64,000 nucleotides of DNA, taken from the NCBI RefSeq assembly GCF_029846235.1, contig NZ_JARVWP010000007.1:186001-250000 (forward strand), written 5' to 3'. This document shows, one piece after another, positions 40,764 to 49,093 of this stretch (position 1 is its first letter; every line of letters starts with the position of its first letter). A program made the translations under genes and the position numbers. The notes beneath the pieces are model-generated. The model was not told where the DNA came from and made no database searches. It was given only the letters and a program-made list of their open reading frames with translations. Origin of the DNA: Bradyrhizobium sp. CER78 (GTDB lineage Bacteria; Pseudomonadota; Alphaproteobacteria; Rhizobiales; Xanthobacteraceae).

Positions 40764-41645
40764 TCAGGCGCGTTGCAGCGCCAGCATCACGCCGCCGAGC
40801 GTCAGCGCCATCGCGCCGATCTCGTGCAGGCCCAGCGGCTCGCCGAGGATGATCGCAGCCGATACCACGCCGATCACCGGCACCAGCAGCATGCCGGTCG
40901 ATGCCGATGTCGGCGGCAGGCGACGCAGCGTCTCGAACCAGGTGAGATAGCAGATGCCCATCGGCATCAGCGTCATGTAGGCGAAGCAGCCGAGGCCGAG
41001 CGGCGTGATCGCCGTGTAATTCGGACGCTCGAACAGCACGCCGAGCAGCAGCATGGCGAGACAGCCGATGCCGACCTGCCAGGCGACCACGGCGAGCGGC
41101 GGCATCGGCAGCGGCTTGCGGTTCAGGACATTGCCGAGCGCGAACAGGATGGCGCAGGCGAGCGCAAGCGCAATGCCGGTGAGCTTGCCGGCGCTGAACG
41201 CAAAGCCGCCTCCGCCGAGCAGCAGCACAACGCCGGCGATGCCGAGCACCAGCGCGGCCAGGTCCCGCAAGGTCGGGCGGCTGTGCAGCACCGGCCAGGC
41301 GAACAGCATCGCCCAGATCGGCATGGTGTAGGCGAGCAGCGCGCCCTCGCCGACCGTGACGAACTTCATCGCGATGGTGCCGAAGCCCATCCAGGCAAAG
41401 ACATTGGTGAAGGAGGCGAACAACAGCCGCGGAATCGCCTCACGCGGCACCGCGAGCGACTGGCCGCGGGCCAGCGCCAGCGTGCCCAGGATCACCGCCG
41501 CGCAGGTGCCGGCGAGTCCGCGCGCGAACAGCGGCGGCCATTGCTGCAACAGCAGCTTCATCAGCGGCCAGTTCAGGGCCCAGCCGAACGCCGTCACCCC
41601 CAGGCAGAGAAAGCCGACCGTCCTGTCGCGTTGCGTCGTATCCAT
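40764..41645 (-). CDS. DMT superfamily (EamA) transporter
   Basis: 293 aa, ATG at 41645. Ten helices in two EamA repeats: FLCLGVTAFGWALNWPLMKL, GLAGTCAAVILGTLALA, and MPLAVVAWQVGIGCLAMLL-like second half with GICYLTWFETLRRLPPTSAS and a final GAMALTLGGVMLAL. An inner-membrane drug/metabolite exporter with unknown substrate. It is not closely similar to the EamA protein at 36690. The EcfG site at 40730 reads away from it. Confidence 0.9.
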   Translation of the reverse strand: MDTTQRDRTVGFLCLGVTAFGWALNWPLMKLLLQQWPPLFARGLAGTCAAVILGTLALARGQSLAVPREAIPRLLFASFTNVFAWMGFGTIAMKFVTVGEGALLAYTMPIWAMLFAWPVLHSRPTLRDLAALVLGIAGVVLLLGGGGFAFSAGKLTGIALALACAILFALGNVLNRKPLPMPPLAVVAWQVGIGCLAMLLLGVLFERPNYTAITPLGLGCFAYMTLMPMGICYLTWFETLRRLPPTSASTGMLLVPVIGVVSAAIILGEPLGLHEIGAMALTLGGVMLALQRA

Positions 41646-41762
41646 CGGCCGCGCTTAGCAGGCGGAGCTATGCGATTCCACTTCGCCTCGCGCATGCCGC
41701 GTCGCATGCAGAGATGCCTGCCACCCGCGAATGATGCGGCGCGTGCCTTCGAGTACCACCCG

Positions 41763-42488
41763 TCAGGCGAAGGTGCCGGTCGAAATCCGCGGCCAGCCCT
41801 CGCTTTTCCGCGCGGCGGCGAGCTTGCTCGTCCAGGCATCGATCAGGCTTGCGATCAGGAGACGGCCGGTGCCGCGCATGTCGGGCAGTTTCATGGTCGG
41901 TGTGCCGAGCGTCAGCGCAACCACGCCATGGGTCGCCGCGAGCAGCGCGGTCGCCAGCCGCTGCGGCAGGCCCGGCGCGGGTTCAGCGCCATGCGCCGCC
42001 AGAAATTCCCGCACCGAGACCACGAACAGTTCGTAGCTGCGGCGCGCGATCTCGGTCTCGCCGAAATAGACGCCGTCGGGAAACCGGCGGTCCTCGACCG
42101 TGCCGGACATCGAGAACAGCGAGCGGAAGTGATCGGGATTGTCGGCCCAGTAGTCGAGGTAGGTCTCCATCACCCGCCGCAGCCGCAGATCGCGGTCGGC
42201 GGTCTGCGCGCGGACCCGTTCAAGTGCTTCGGCAACCGCCTCGAGGTTCTGCTGCTTCACCGCGAGCAGCAGCAGCAGCTTGGTCGGGTAATATTTGAGG
42301 ACGGTGCCCTTCGAATAGCCGATCGCGTCGGCGATCTTCTGGATCGAGACGGTCTCTAGCGTGCCGGCGGCGAATTCCTTGCGCGCGGTCTGAAGGATCA
42401 GCGCCTTCAGCGCCTCCTTGTCGGCCTCCTGGCGCGCCCTGCGCTGAAAGCGCCGCGCGCCCTTGCTGGGTCGCTCCTCGATCGACAT
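41763..42488 (-). CDS. TetR/AcrR family transcriptional regulator
   Basis: 241 aa, ATG at 42488. The N-terminal HTH is SIQKIADAIGYSKGTVLKYYPTKLLL (residues about 48-73) and the rest is an all-helical ligand domain. It is divergent from a P450 gene, and the intergenic region holds a perfect 30-bp palindrome, almost certainly its operator. It is therefore the probable repressor of the P450 gene, released by an aromatic ligand. Residues RRFQRRARQEADKEALKALI before the HTH form a basic extension. Confidence 0.92.
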   Translation of the reverse strand: MSIEERPSKGARRFQRRARQEADKEALKALILQTARKEFAAGTLETVSIQKIADAIGYSKGTVLKYYPTKLLLLLAVKQQNLEAVAEALERVRAQTADRDLRLRRVMETYLDYWADNPDHFRSLFSMSGTVEDRRFPDGVYFGETEIARRSYELFVVSVREFLAAHGAEPAPGLPQRLATALLAATHGVVALTLGTPTMKLPDMRGTGRLLIASLIDAWTSKLAAARKSEGWPRISTGTFA

Positions 42489-42500
42489 GGCCGTCTCCTA

Positions 42501-42549
42501 AAGCATGATCCGGAAAAGTGCGAGGCGGTTTTCCGAAAAAGATCATGCT
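42501..42549. repeat. Inverted repeat AAGCATGATC...GATCATGCT
   Basis: AAGCATGATCCGGAAAAGTG (42501-42520) mirrors GGTTTTCCGAAAAAGATCAT then GCT (to 42549). A degenerate relative is at 13266-13350. This is a common intergenic element in Bradyrhizobium and Rhodopseudomonas. Confidence 0.72.
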
Positions 42550-42561
42550 CAAACAAAGAGT

Positions 42562-42602
42562 TAAAGCGCGATGACAACTCAATCCAATCTCATCGCGCTT
42601 TA
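42562..42602. repeat. Hairpin TAAAGCGCGATGA / TCATCGCGCTTTA
   Basis: 13-bp perfect inverted repeat separated by CAACTCAATCCAATC. It directly follows the preceding element and often occurs with it in related genomes. It has a terminator-like shape, but no T-run. Confidence 0.68.
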
Positions 42603-42652
42603 GAGCCTTTTTCCGCTCCGATGGAATCGGAACGAGGCCCTCTTGCCATACC

Positions 42653-42682
42653 TCAGTTAATTGACTATGGTCAATTAACTGA
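42653..42682. promoter_or_regulatory. Perfect 30-bp palindromic operator
   Basis: Arms TCAGTTAATTGAC and GTCAATTAACTGA separated by TATG; every arm base pairs. It ends 20 nt before the P450 ATG and lies 165 nt from the TetR start. It is the likely TetR binding site. The core TTGAC-N4-GTCAA also resembles a CRP/FNR-type box, but the extended symmetry favours TetR. Confidence 0.9.
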
Positions 42683-42702
42683 TCGTAAGACGGGAGGATG
42701 CA

Positions 42703-43914
42703 ATGAGCGCGCATGCGAGCCCCCTTGCCGGCGACATTGTCCGCAGTGACTTCGATCCATTCAGCCCGGCGACGCGGGCCGATCCCTACGGCACCTACGC
42801 GGAGCTGCGCGCCGCGGCGCCGGTCGTTCGCCTGACGAAGTACGACATCTGGGCGGTGCCGCGCTTTGCCGAGGTCAAGACGATCTTCGGAGACCATTTC
42901 AATTTCAGCAACGCCGGCGGCGCCGGGCTTGCGAACCACTTCAAGGAGAAGCCGTGGCGGCCGCCGAGCATCGTGCTGGAAGCCGATCCGCCGCTGCATA
43001 GTCGGACCCGCGCGGTGCTGGCGCGGATCCTCTCGCCCGGGGCGATGCGGCGGCTCGCCGACGACTTCAAGGCAAAGGCTGCAACGCTCGTCGACGGGCT
43101 GGTCGAACGCGGATCGTTCGACGCCATCAAGGACATCGCGGAGGTGTTTCCGGTCAGCGTATTCCCCGACGCGCTCGGCATCGATCAGGAGGGCCGCGAG
43201 AACTTCCTGACCTATGGCGCGATGGTGTTCGCCGGCTTCGGGCCGGAGAACGACTATTTTCGCGAGCTGATGAAAGAGGCGCCGCGCGTGCTGCCCTGGG
43301 TGGCGGCGCGCTGTCAGCGCGAGGCACTGCGCCCGGGCAGCTTCGGCGCGCAGGTTTACGAGGCGGCCGACACAGGAGAGATCAGCGCGGAAGAAGCGCC
43401 GCTCTTGGTGCGCTCGCTGCTCTCGGCCGGGCTCGACACCACGATCAGCGCCATCGGCATGGCGCTGTACACGCTCGCGCGCCATCCCGAGCAATGGGCG
43501 TTGCTCGCGGCCGATCCGTCGCTGTCGCGCGCTGCGTTCGACGAGACGCTGCGGTTCGATTCACCGGCGCCGTTCGTGTTCCGCACCACGCCGCACGAGA
43601 CCGAGATATCAGGCGTTGCTATCGCCAAGCACGAGAAGGTGCTGCTGCTGCTCGCCTCCGCCAACCGCGACGAGACGCGCTGGGAGCATCCCGACCAGTT
43701 CGACATCAGGCGGCGGCTGTCAGGACACATGGGCTTCGGCGTCGGCATTCACGGCTGCGTCGGGCAGATGGTGGCGCGGCTGGAGGCGGAGGCCGTGATC
43801 GCAGCGCTCGCCAGCCGCGTGAAGCAGTTCGACATTGCGGGCTCGGTCGCCTTCCGCGACAGCTCGGGGCTGCGGGCGCTCAGCGCCATGCCGGTCCGCG
43901 TCACGCCGAAATAA
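42703..43914 (+). CDS. Cytochrome P450, CYP199-like
   Basis: 403 aa, ATG at 42703 with GGGAGG upstream. The I-helix SAGLDTTISAIG carries the acid-alcohol pair for oxygen activation, the ExxR is in FDETLRFDSP, and the heme loop GFGVGIHGCVGQMVARLE has the proximal Cys. It closely resembles the CYP199A enzymes of Rhodopseudomonas (EKPWRPPSIVLEADPP, SVFPDALGIDQEGRENFL, LRPGSFGAQVYEAADTGEIS), which demethylate or hydroxylate para-substituted benzoates such as 4-methoxybenzoate. No ferredoxin or reductase gene is adjacent. It is preceded by the TetR palindrome. Confidence 0.93.
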   Translation: MSAHASPLAGDIVRSDFDPFSPATRADPYGTYAELRAAAPVVRLTKYDIWAVPRFAEVKTIFGDHFNFSNAGGAGLANHFKEKPWRPPSIVLEADPPLHSRTRAVLARILSPGAMRRLADDFKAKAATLVDGLVERGSFDAIKDIAEVFPVSVFPDALGIDQEGRENFLTYGAMVFAGFGPENDYFRELMKEAPRVLPWVAARCQREALRPGSFGAQVYEAADTGEISAEEAPLLVRSLLSAGLDTTISAIGMALYTLARHPEQWALLAADPSLSRAAFDETLRFDSPAPFVFRTTPHETEISGVAIAKHEKVLLLLASANRDETRWEHPDQFDIRRRLSGHMGFGVGIHGCVGQMVARLEAEAVIAALASRVKQFDIAGSVAFRDSSGLRALSAMPVRVTPK

Positions 43915-43957
43915 TTTTGTTGGCAGGCTACGAACCGAGGCCTGGCCCAAAAACAGA

Positions 43958-43983
43958 ACCGGCGCACCTTTCGGCACGCCGGT
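43958..43983. terminator. Bidirectional terminator between P450 and phyR
   Basis: Stem ACCGGCG (43958-43964) / CGCCGGT (43977-43983), preceded on the left by an A-rich tract and followed on the right by CTGCCTTTT. It sits between convergent genes. Confidence 0.75.
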
Positions 43984-44012
43984 CTGCCTTTTGCCCGCTT
44001 TGTAAACTCAGG

Positions 44013-44825
44013 TCATGCCGACGCCGCGCGCGGCGTGCGGTTGCGCGAGTTGCGCTGGAAGAACAGCGCCTGGCTCGCCACCGCCGACACCATTGCCGGC
44101 TGGAACGGTTTCGAGATCAGGAACGCCGGCTCCGGCCGCTCGCCGGTCAGGAAGCGCTCCGGATAGGCCGTGATGAACACCACCGGCACCTCGAAGGTGC
44201 GCAGCAGCTCGTTCACCGCATCGAGGCCCGACGAGCCGTCGGCGAGCTGGATGTCGGCGAGGATCAGGCCGGGCTTCTTGTTCTTGGCGAGCGCCACCGC
44301 ATCGGAATGCGTGCGCGCGACGCCGATGACGTTGTGGCCGAGATTCTTCACCAGGCTCTCGAGGTCCATGGCGATGAAGGTCTCGTCCTCGATGATCAGG
44401 ACGTCGGTCGCGATCTCGGCGGCCATCTCGCGGCCGGCGGCATCGGTCAGCTTGCGCGTCTCGGCGATGTCGGTGCCGAGGATGTAGCCGACCTCCTCCT
44501 CCGAGAAGCCTTCCAGCGACAGCAGCAGGAAGGCCTGCCGCGGCAGCGGCGTGATGTTGGAGAGCCGGCGCTCCGGCGGCAGCGACAGCGTCGCCACGTC
44601 CGCGTTGTCGTTGTTGTTCACCGAGACCGAATTCCAGATTTGGGTGAACAGCCGAAACAGACCGGCGCGCGGGCCGTGCGTCTGGTCCAGCAATGATCCG
44701 TCCTGCAACAGGGCCTCGAGCATGGCCCCGACATAGGCGTCCCCCGACGCCTGGTTTCCGGTCAGTGCGCGAGCGTAGCGGCGCAACAGCGGAAGGTGTT
44801 CGGCAACGATCTGCGATCGGGACAT
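44013..44825 (-). CDS. phyR: Response regulator PhyR (anti-anti-sigma)
   Basis: 270 aa from ATG 44825; the frame to 45026 is rejected as it crosses the promoter. The N-terminal EcfG-like domain (QIVAEHLPLLRRYARALTGN, RQAFLLLSLEGFSEEEVGYI) lacks promoter-binding residues and mimics sigma. The receiver domain (about residues 135-258) has the phospho-accepting Asp in LILADIQLADG and Lys in FLISKPFQP. On phosphorylation PhyR captures NepR and frees EcfG. It is divergent from nepR-ecfG, with EcfG-like promoters on both strands, giving positive feedback. Confidence 0.96.
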   Translation of the reverse strand: MSRSQIVAEHLPLLRRYARALTGNQASGDAYVGAMLEALLQDGSLLDQTHGPRAGLFRLFTQIWNSVSVNNNDNADVATLSLPPERRLSNITPLPRQAFLLLSLEGFSEEEVGYILGTDIAETRKLTDAAGREMAAEIATDVLIIEDETFIAMDLESLVKNLGHNVIGVARTHSDAVALAKNKKPGLILADIQLADGSSGLDAVNELLRTFEVPVVFITAYPERFLTGERPEPAFLISKPFQPAMVSAVASQALFFQRNSRNRTPRAASA

Positions 44826-44956
44826 TCCCACTCCATCCTTGTTCTTAGGCCTGGGTTGTTGGGCCTTGTGGCCTGAAACCCGTTGTCTGGGGACGACAGA
44901 GTCCCGCTCCGAGAATCCAGTTTCTGGGGCGACCCCGGTTCCCCTGCATGCCCGAC

Positions 44957-44981
44957 TACGCGCGAAAGCCGAAAAAGTTCC
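44957..44981 (-). promoter_or_regulatory. EcfG-type promoter of phyR (GGAAC-N16-CGTA)
   Basis: Minus strand: GGAAC 44981-44977, CGTA 44960-44957, spacer 16, one mismatch from consensus. A second GGAAC follows 9-14 nt upstream (44995-44991), which could be an alternative -35 element. Confidence 0.65.
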
Positions 44982-45002
44982 ACGAAATAGTTCCAGCCTT
45001 CC

Positions 45003-45027
45003 GGAACTTTCTGCGCAACTTTGCATT
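45003..45027 (+). promoter_or_regulatory. EcfG-type promoter of nepR-ecfG (GGAAC-N16-CATT)
   Basis: Plus strand: GGAAC 45003-45007, CATT 45024-45027, spacer 16, one mismatch. It is back to back with the phyR promoter and 84 nt before nepR, fitting known EcfG autoregulation. Confidence 0.62.
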
Positions 45028-45111
45028 AGCTCCTGACCGACGAGGCAACGCGGCCAGCCTCTTTTTTCGAGGAAACATCTTGGAAATCAGAGACTTAACT
45101 CCCGGGGAAGC

Positions 45112-45327
45112 GTGGATCAGATCATGAAGGAAGTAAAGAAGCAGGGCGGTCTCAACGCCGAGATTCAATCGAGAATCGGCCACCAGCTGCGCGCCATGTA
45201 CGACGATGTGGTGCGGCAGGGGGTGCCCGACCGCTTTGCGGAGCTGATCCGCAAACTCGACGGGCCCGAGGCGGCCGCGGCGGCCGTGGCCGGGGGCGAT
45301 ACCGACAAGAACAATGGAGGGGACTAA
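45112..45327 (+). CDS. nepR: NepR family anti-sigma factor
   Basis: 71 aa. GTG at 45112 follows GGGGAAG closely; ATG at 45124 (MKEVKKQ) is an equally possible start. The diagnostic NepR core is LNAEIQSRIGHQLRAMYDDV followed by GVPDRFAELIRKL, two helices that wrap EcfG or, alternatively, PhyR. It is cytoplasmic. The stop codon overlaps the ecfG start (TAATG), so the two are coupled. The length fits the family. Confidence 0.95.
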   Translation: MDQIMKEVKKQGGLNAEIQSRIGHQLRAMYDDVVRQGVPDRFAELIRKLDGPEAAAAAVAGGDTDKNNGGD

Positions 45328-45875
45328 TGCCTCTCACGAATGAACTTCGCGACGACATCCTGGCGTCGGTCCCGAGCCTGCGCGCGTTCGCGATCTCGCT
45401 GTCCGGTAATGGTGACCGCGCCGACGATCTGGTGCAGGAGACCCTGCTGCGGGCGATCGCCAACATCGACTCGTTCCAGCCCGGCTCCAACCTTCCCGCG
45501 TGGTTGTTCACCATCCTGCGCAACCTGTTTCGCTCCGACTACCGGAAGCGGCGGCGCGAGGTCGAGGACGCCGAGGGCAACTATGCCAAGACGCTGAAGA
45601 GCCAGCCGTCGCAAGCCGCGCATCTGGAGTTCGAGGAATTCCGTGCGGCGCTCGAAAAGCTGCCGCAGGACCAGCGTGAAGCGTTGATCCTGGTGGGTGC
45701 CTCCGGCTTCTCCTACGAGGATGCCGCAGCGATCTGCGGCTGTGCGGTCGGCACCATCAAGAGCCGCGTCAACCGCGCCCGCTCGAAGCTTTCCGCGCTG
45801 CTCTATGTCGACAGCGCCGAGGATTTCGGCCCCGACAACACGGTGCGCGCCGTGATCGGCGGCAATGGCGGATAG
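45327..45875 (+). CDS. ecfG: General stress ECF sigma factor EcfG
   Basis: 182 aa, ATG at 45327, overlapping nepR by one base. Sigma region 2: LSGNGDRADDLVQETLLRAI, WLFTILRNLFRSDYRKRRRE; region 4: LPQDQREALILVGASGFSYE, DAAAICGCAVGTIKSRVNRA. The EcfG group controls the alphaproteobacterial general stress response through GGAAC-N16/17-CGTT promoters; several such sites exist in this window. A strong terminator follows. Confidence 0.97.
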   Translation: MPLTNELRDDILASVPSLRAFAISLSGNGDRADDLVQETLLRAIANIDSFQPGSNLPAWLFTILRNLFRSDYRKRRREVEDAEGNYAKTLKSQPSQAAHLEFEEFRAALEKLPQDQREALILVGASGFSYEDAAAICGCAVGTIKSRVNRARSKLSALLYVDSAEDFGPDNTVRAVIGGNGG

Positions 45876-45902
45876 CCGGGCGCGAGCGTCACTGAATACA
45901 GA

Positions 45903-45936
45903 AGAGGCGGCCCTCTGGTGGGCCGCCTCTTTTGCT
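45903..45936 (+). terminator. Intrinsic terminator of nepR-ecfG
   Basis: Eleven-bp stem AGAGGCGGCCC / GGGCCGCCTCT with a 6-nt loop, followed by TTTGCTTTC. It can end the nepR-ecfG transcript. Confidence 0.88.
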
Positions 45937-45997
45937 TTCGGAAGGACAGGTCACGTTCACGCGACCGGCGTACGTAGACGCCGCATGATGCTTGGGT

Positions 45998-48907
45998 CTA
46001 GCCCGCCATCGCCTGCTTGACCGCGGCCGGCTTGAAGCCGTTCCTCAATTCGAGGATCTTGGCCGCGATCTCGGTCACCGGGACCGGATGACTGAACAGG
46101 AAGCCCTGGGCCTCGTTGCAGCCCTCGGCGCGCATGTGGTCGAGCTGCTCGACGGTCTCGATGCCTTCGGCGATCGTGGTCATGCCAAGACTTCTGCCAA
46201 GGCTGATGACGGCGCGCACGATCGATTTCGATCCATGCGTCGCGGTCGCGTCGCGCACGAAGGATTTGTCGATCTTGAGCTTGTCGAACGGAAAACTGCG
46301 CAGATAGCTCAGCGACGAATAGCCGGTGCCGAAATCGTCGAGCGCGATCCGCACGCCCTGCGCTTTCAGCTTGTGCAGCGTTGCAAGCGTCTCGGTGCTG
46401 TTCGCAAGGAAGACGGATTCGGTGATCTCGAGCTCCAGCCGGCGCGGCGACAATTTTGACGCCGCCAGCGCATTGACGACGACGTCGATGAAGTTGGGAT
46501 CGCGAAACTGCACCGCGGAGACGTTGACCGCGAGCTTCATCTCGCTCGGCCAGGTGACGGCCTGTTCGCAGGCGCGGTCGAGCACCCATTCGCCGAGTGG
46601 ACCGATCAGGCCGATCTCCTCCGCGATCGGGATGAACTGGTCCGGCGGCACCAATCCGCGCTTCGGGTGATGCCAACGCAGCAGCGCCTCGAAGCCGCAG
46701 ATGCGGTCGAGATGGAGATCGTAGAGCGGCTGGTAGAACAGCGAAAACTCGTCCTTGACCATCGCCTCGCGAAGGTCGAGCTCGATCGCCCGCCGCCGCT
46801 GCAGGCTGGCGTCCATCGCAGGCTCGAAGAAGCGCCAGGTGCCCCGGCCCTCCATCTTGGCGCGGTACAGAGCGACGTCGGCATTCTTCAGCAGCTTCTC
46901 GCCGGTGGTGCCGTCGCCCGGCGACATCGAGATGCCGACGCTGCAGCCGACCACGACACGATGCCCGTTCAGTTCGTAGGGCGCACCGACGCATTCCACG
47001 ATGCGGCGAGCCAGGCGTTCGGCCTCCTCGCCGCCCTGGACGCCACACTGGATGACCGCAAACTCGTCGCCGCCCAAACGCGCAACAGTGTCGACCTCGC
47101 GGACGCAAGCGTTGAGCCGGTCCGCGACCGCACACAGCAGTTCATCGCCGACCGGATGCCCGAGCGTGTCGTTGACCTGCTTGAAATTATCGAGATCGAG
47201 GCAGAACACCGCAAAGCCGGATCCGCGGCCGACCTGAGCGACCGCAAGCTCGATCCGTTCGGCGAGCAGCGTGCGGTTCGGCAGCTTGGTCAGGGCATCG
47301 TGCCGCGCCATGAACGCGATCTGCGACTCGGCGCGCTGCTGTTCGGTGACATCCTCGCAGGTGACCAGCCAGCCGCCGTCGGTTGTCGGCCGCTGCGCGA
47401 TGGCGATGATCCGTCCATCGCTGAGATGCTGCAGATAGTTGCCCTCGTGCTGGGCCATCGATCGCTCGCGTTCCATCAGCAGGTCGGCGACGGTCCGCTC
47501 GCCATGATTGCCGGCGGCGACGCTGAGGCCGAGCACGTCTTCCATGGTCATTCCGGGAACGACGAGCTCCGGCGAAATATCGAAGATCTCGCAGAACCGG
47601 CGGTTCGCGACCTGCAGCCGCGCCTCGCTGTTGTAGAGGCACAGCCCTTGCGACATGTGCGTGAGCGCCGCATCGAGCCGCAGATTGGTCTCATGCAGCT
47701 CCGCCTTCTGCTGCTTCAGCGCGGAGATATCGCTGTAGACCAGGACGACGCCGCCCCCCTGAGTCTCGCTGCGGCTGACGCGCAGCCAGCGTCCGTCCGA
47801 AAGCTGCGCCTCGCTGGCAAATCCATCGATGTCACCATCGGCCGGCGCCAGGCTCGGGGCATCGAGCCGATCCGACTGCAGAAGCTGCGGCGAGAGGCGG
47901 ATGAATTCGCTTGCCCGCGAGTTGGCCAGCGCGATCTGGCCGTCCGCATCGAGCAGCACGACGCCTTCGCGCGACGTTTCGAGCGCATCGGACAGCCGCG
48001 CCTGCGCGGAGCGGCGTTGCGACACTTCCTGATCGACCATCCGCCTGATGTTGTCGCGCATGGTTTCCATCGCCGTCAGCAGCGTGCCCAGCTCGTCGGT
48101 ACCGCCCTTGGGGACGGTCGCGTCGAGGTCGCCGCCGGCGATGCTGCGCGCGGCCCGCGAGGCAATGGCGACGGGGCCGATGATGCGGCGCGCCAGCAAC
48201 CACGAGAACAGCGCCGACAGGAACAGCGCAACCGTCAGCCCGGCGACGTTGAGCTGCAGGTCTCGCTTGATCGTCGAGAGCGCCTTTTGCCGGAACAGAA
48301 AGCCGTCGCCGGCCGTATAGTTGACCAATAGCTCAACCTGCTGGCTGACGATCTTGGAGTAGCGATCGACATCGCCGACCGTGGTGCTCGATGCGCGCGG
48401 ATCGACCGCCGGATTTTCCTCCACGGACGATCCGATCGCGCGGCGATGCAGCGCCATCCAGGCGTCGGCGGCTTCCTGAACCTTTGCCGCGGCTTGCGCA
48501 GCCCGCGTGGACTGCGACCGGTCGGCGGCGATCGTCAGATCCTCCGAGAGCGTCTTGGCGAGCTTCTCGATCTGGCTGTCGAGGCTGGCACGGATCTCCG
48601 GATCGGTGGTCAGGAGGCGCTGCGACGACGCGACCCGCATCGAGGCGAAGTCCGCCCCGGCGGCGCGGGCGTAATTGATCGACATCAGGGATTCGTCGAA
48701 CGTCTTGGCCACCAGGTCGCCGGCATGGCGGATGCCGAGGATGGAGTATCCGCCGAGCGCGACGGCAACGGCACTCATCGCGAGGCAGAAAATCAGGATC
48801 TGGGTGCGGATCGAACCCGTGGTCAGGGCAAGACGCGACAGGTGGCCGGTCGCGAACCGAATGGCTGCACCGGTCTTCGTCTTGACGTTGCCTAATAGGC
48901 TATCCAT
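45998..48907 (-). CDS. HAMP-PAS-GGDEF-EAL cyclic-di-GMP signalling protein
   Basis: 969 aa, ATG at 48907. Order: N-terminal helix (residues about 33-55), a periplasmic four-helix sensor region, second helix near residue 205, HAMP (IIGPVAIASRAARSIAGGDL), two PAS-like regions (about 305-400 and 405-520), then a GGDEF domain with an intact motif RLGGDEFAV near residue 610 and an EAL domain with FEALLRW near 737. Both catalytic motifs look intact, so it can in principle make and break cyclic di-GMP. ITESVFL and DDFGTGYSSLSYLR in the EAL domain are conserved. It is probably monocistronic. Confidence 0.95.
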   Translation of the reverse strand: MDSLLGNVKTKTGAAIRFATGHLSRLALTTGSIRTQILIFCLAMSAVAVALGGYSILGIRHAGDLVAKTFDESLMSINYARAAGADFASMRVASSQRLLTTDPEIRASLDSQIEKLAKTLSEDLTIAADRSQSTRAAQAAAKVQEAADAWMALHRRAIGSSVEENPAVDPRASSTTVGDVDRYSKIVSQQVELLVNYTAGDGFLFRQKALSTIKRDLQLNVAGLTVALFLSALFSWLLARRIIGPVAIASRAARSIAGGDLDATVPKGGTDELGTLLTAMETMRDNIRRMVDQEVSQRRSAQARLSDALETSREGVVLLDADGQIALANSRASEFIRLSPQLLQSDRLDAPSLAPADGDIDGFASEAQLSDGRWLRVSRSETQGGGVVLVYSDISALKQQKAELHETNLRLDAALTHMSQGLCLYNSEARLQVANRRFCEIFDISPELVVPGMTMEDVLGLSVAAGNHGERTVADLLMERERSMAQHEGNYLQHLSDGRIIAIAQRPTTDGGWLVTCEDVTEQQRAESQIAFMARHDALTKLPNRTLLAERIELAVAQVGRGSGFAVFCLDLDNFKQVNDTLGHPVGDELLCAVADRLNACVREVDTVARLGGDEFAVIQCGVQGGEEAERLARRIVECVGAPYELNGHRVVVGCSVGISMSPGDGTTGEKLLKNADVALYRAKMEGRGTWRFFEPAMDASLQRRRAIELDLREAMVKDEFSLFYQPLYDLHLDRICGFEALLRWHHPKRGLVPPDQFIPIAEEIGLIGPLGEWVLDRACEQAVTWPSEMKLAVNVSAVQFRDPNFIDVVVNALAASKLSPRRLELEITESVFLANSTETLATLHKLKAQGVRIALDDFGTGYSSLSYLRSFPFDKLKIDKSFVRDATATHGSKSIVRAVISLGRSLGMTTIAEGIETVEQLDHMRAEGCNEAQGFLFSHPVPVTEIAAKILELRNGFKPAAVKQAMAG

Positions 48908-49093
48908 ACCCGCGTTTCGCCGTAGTGCTCGATGTTCAAGCTACGCAGAAACGCGCAGCGCTGCGGAAAAATGACTGTCTGCTCAAAATTGCCTTAGTAG
49001 TGACTGGAACTCATGCTGAAATCGTTAAGATCAGCTGGCGATAATCACCGTTACAGGAAATCCGGGGGCGCCACTTGCACCCTGGAGGTGCCG

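Noticed and set aside
46667..48331. A 554-aa plus-strand ORF opposite the GGDEF-EAL gene
   Set aside because: Antisense of a strongly conserved signalling gene; shadow frame.
49020..49040. EcfG promoter before the cupredoxin gene (GGAAC ... CGTT)
   Set aside because: The spacer is only 12 nt, outside the 16-17 nt range needed by EcfG.
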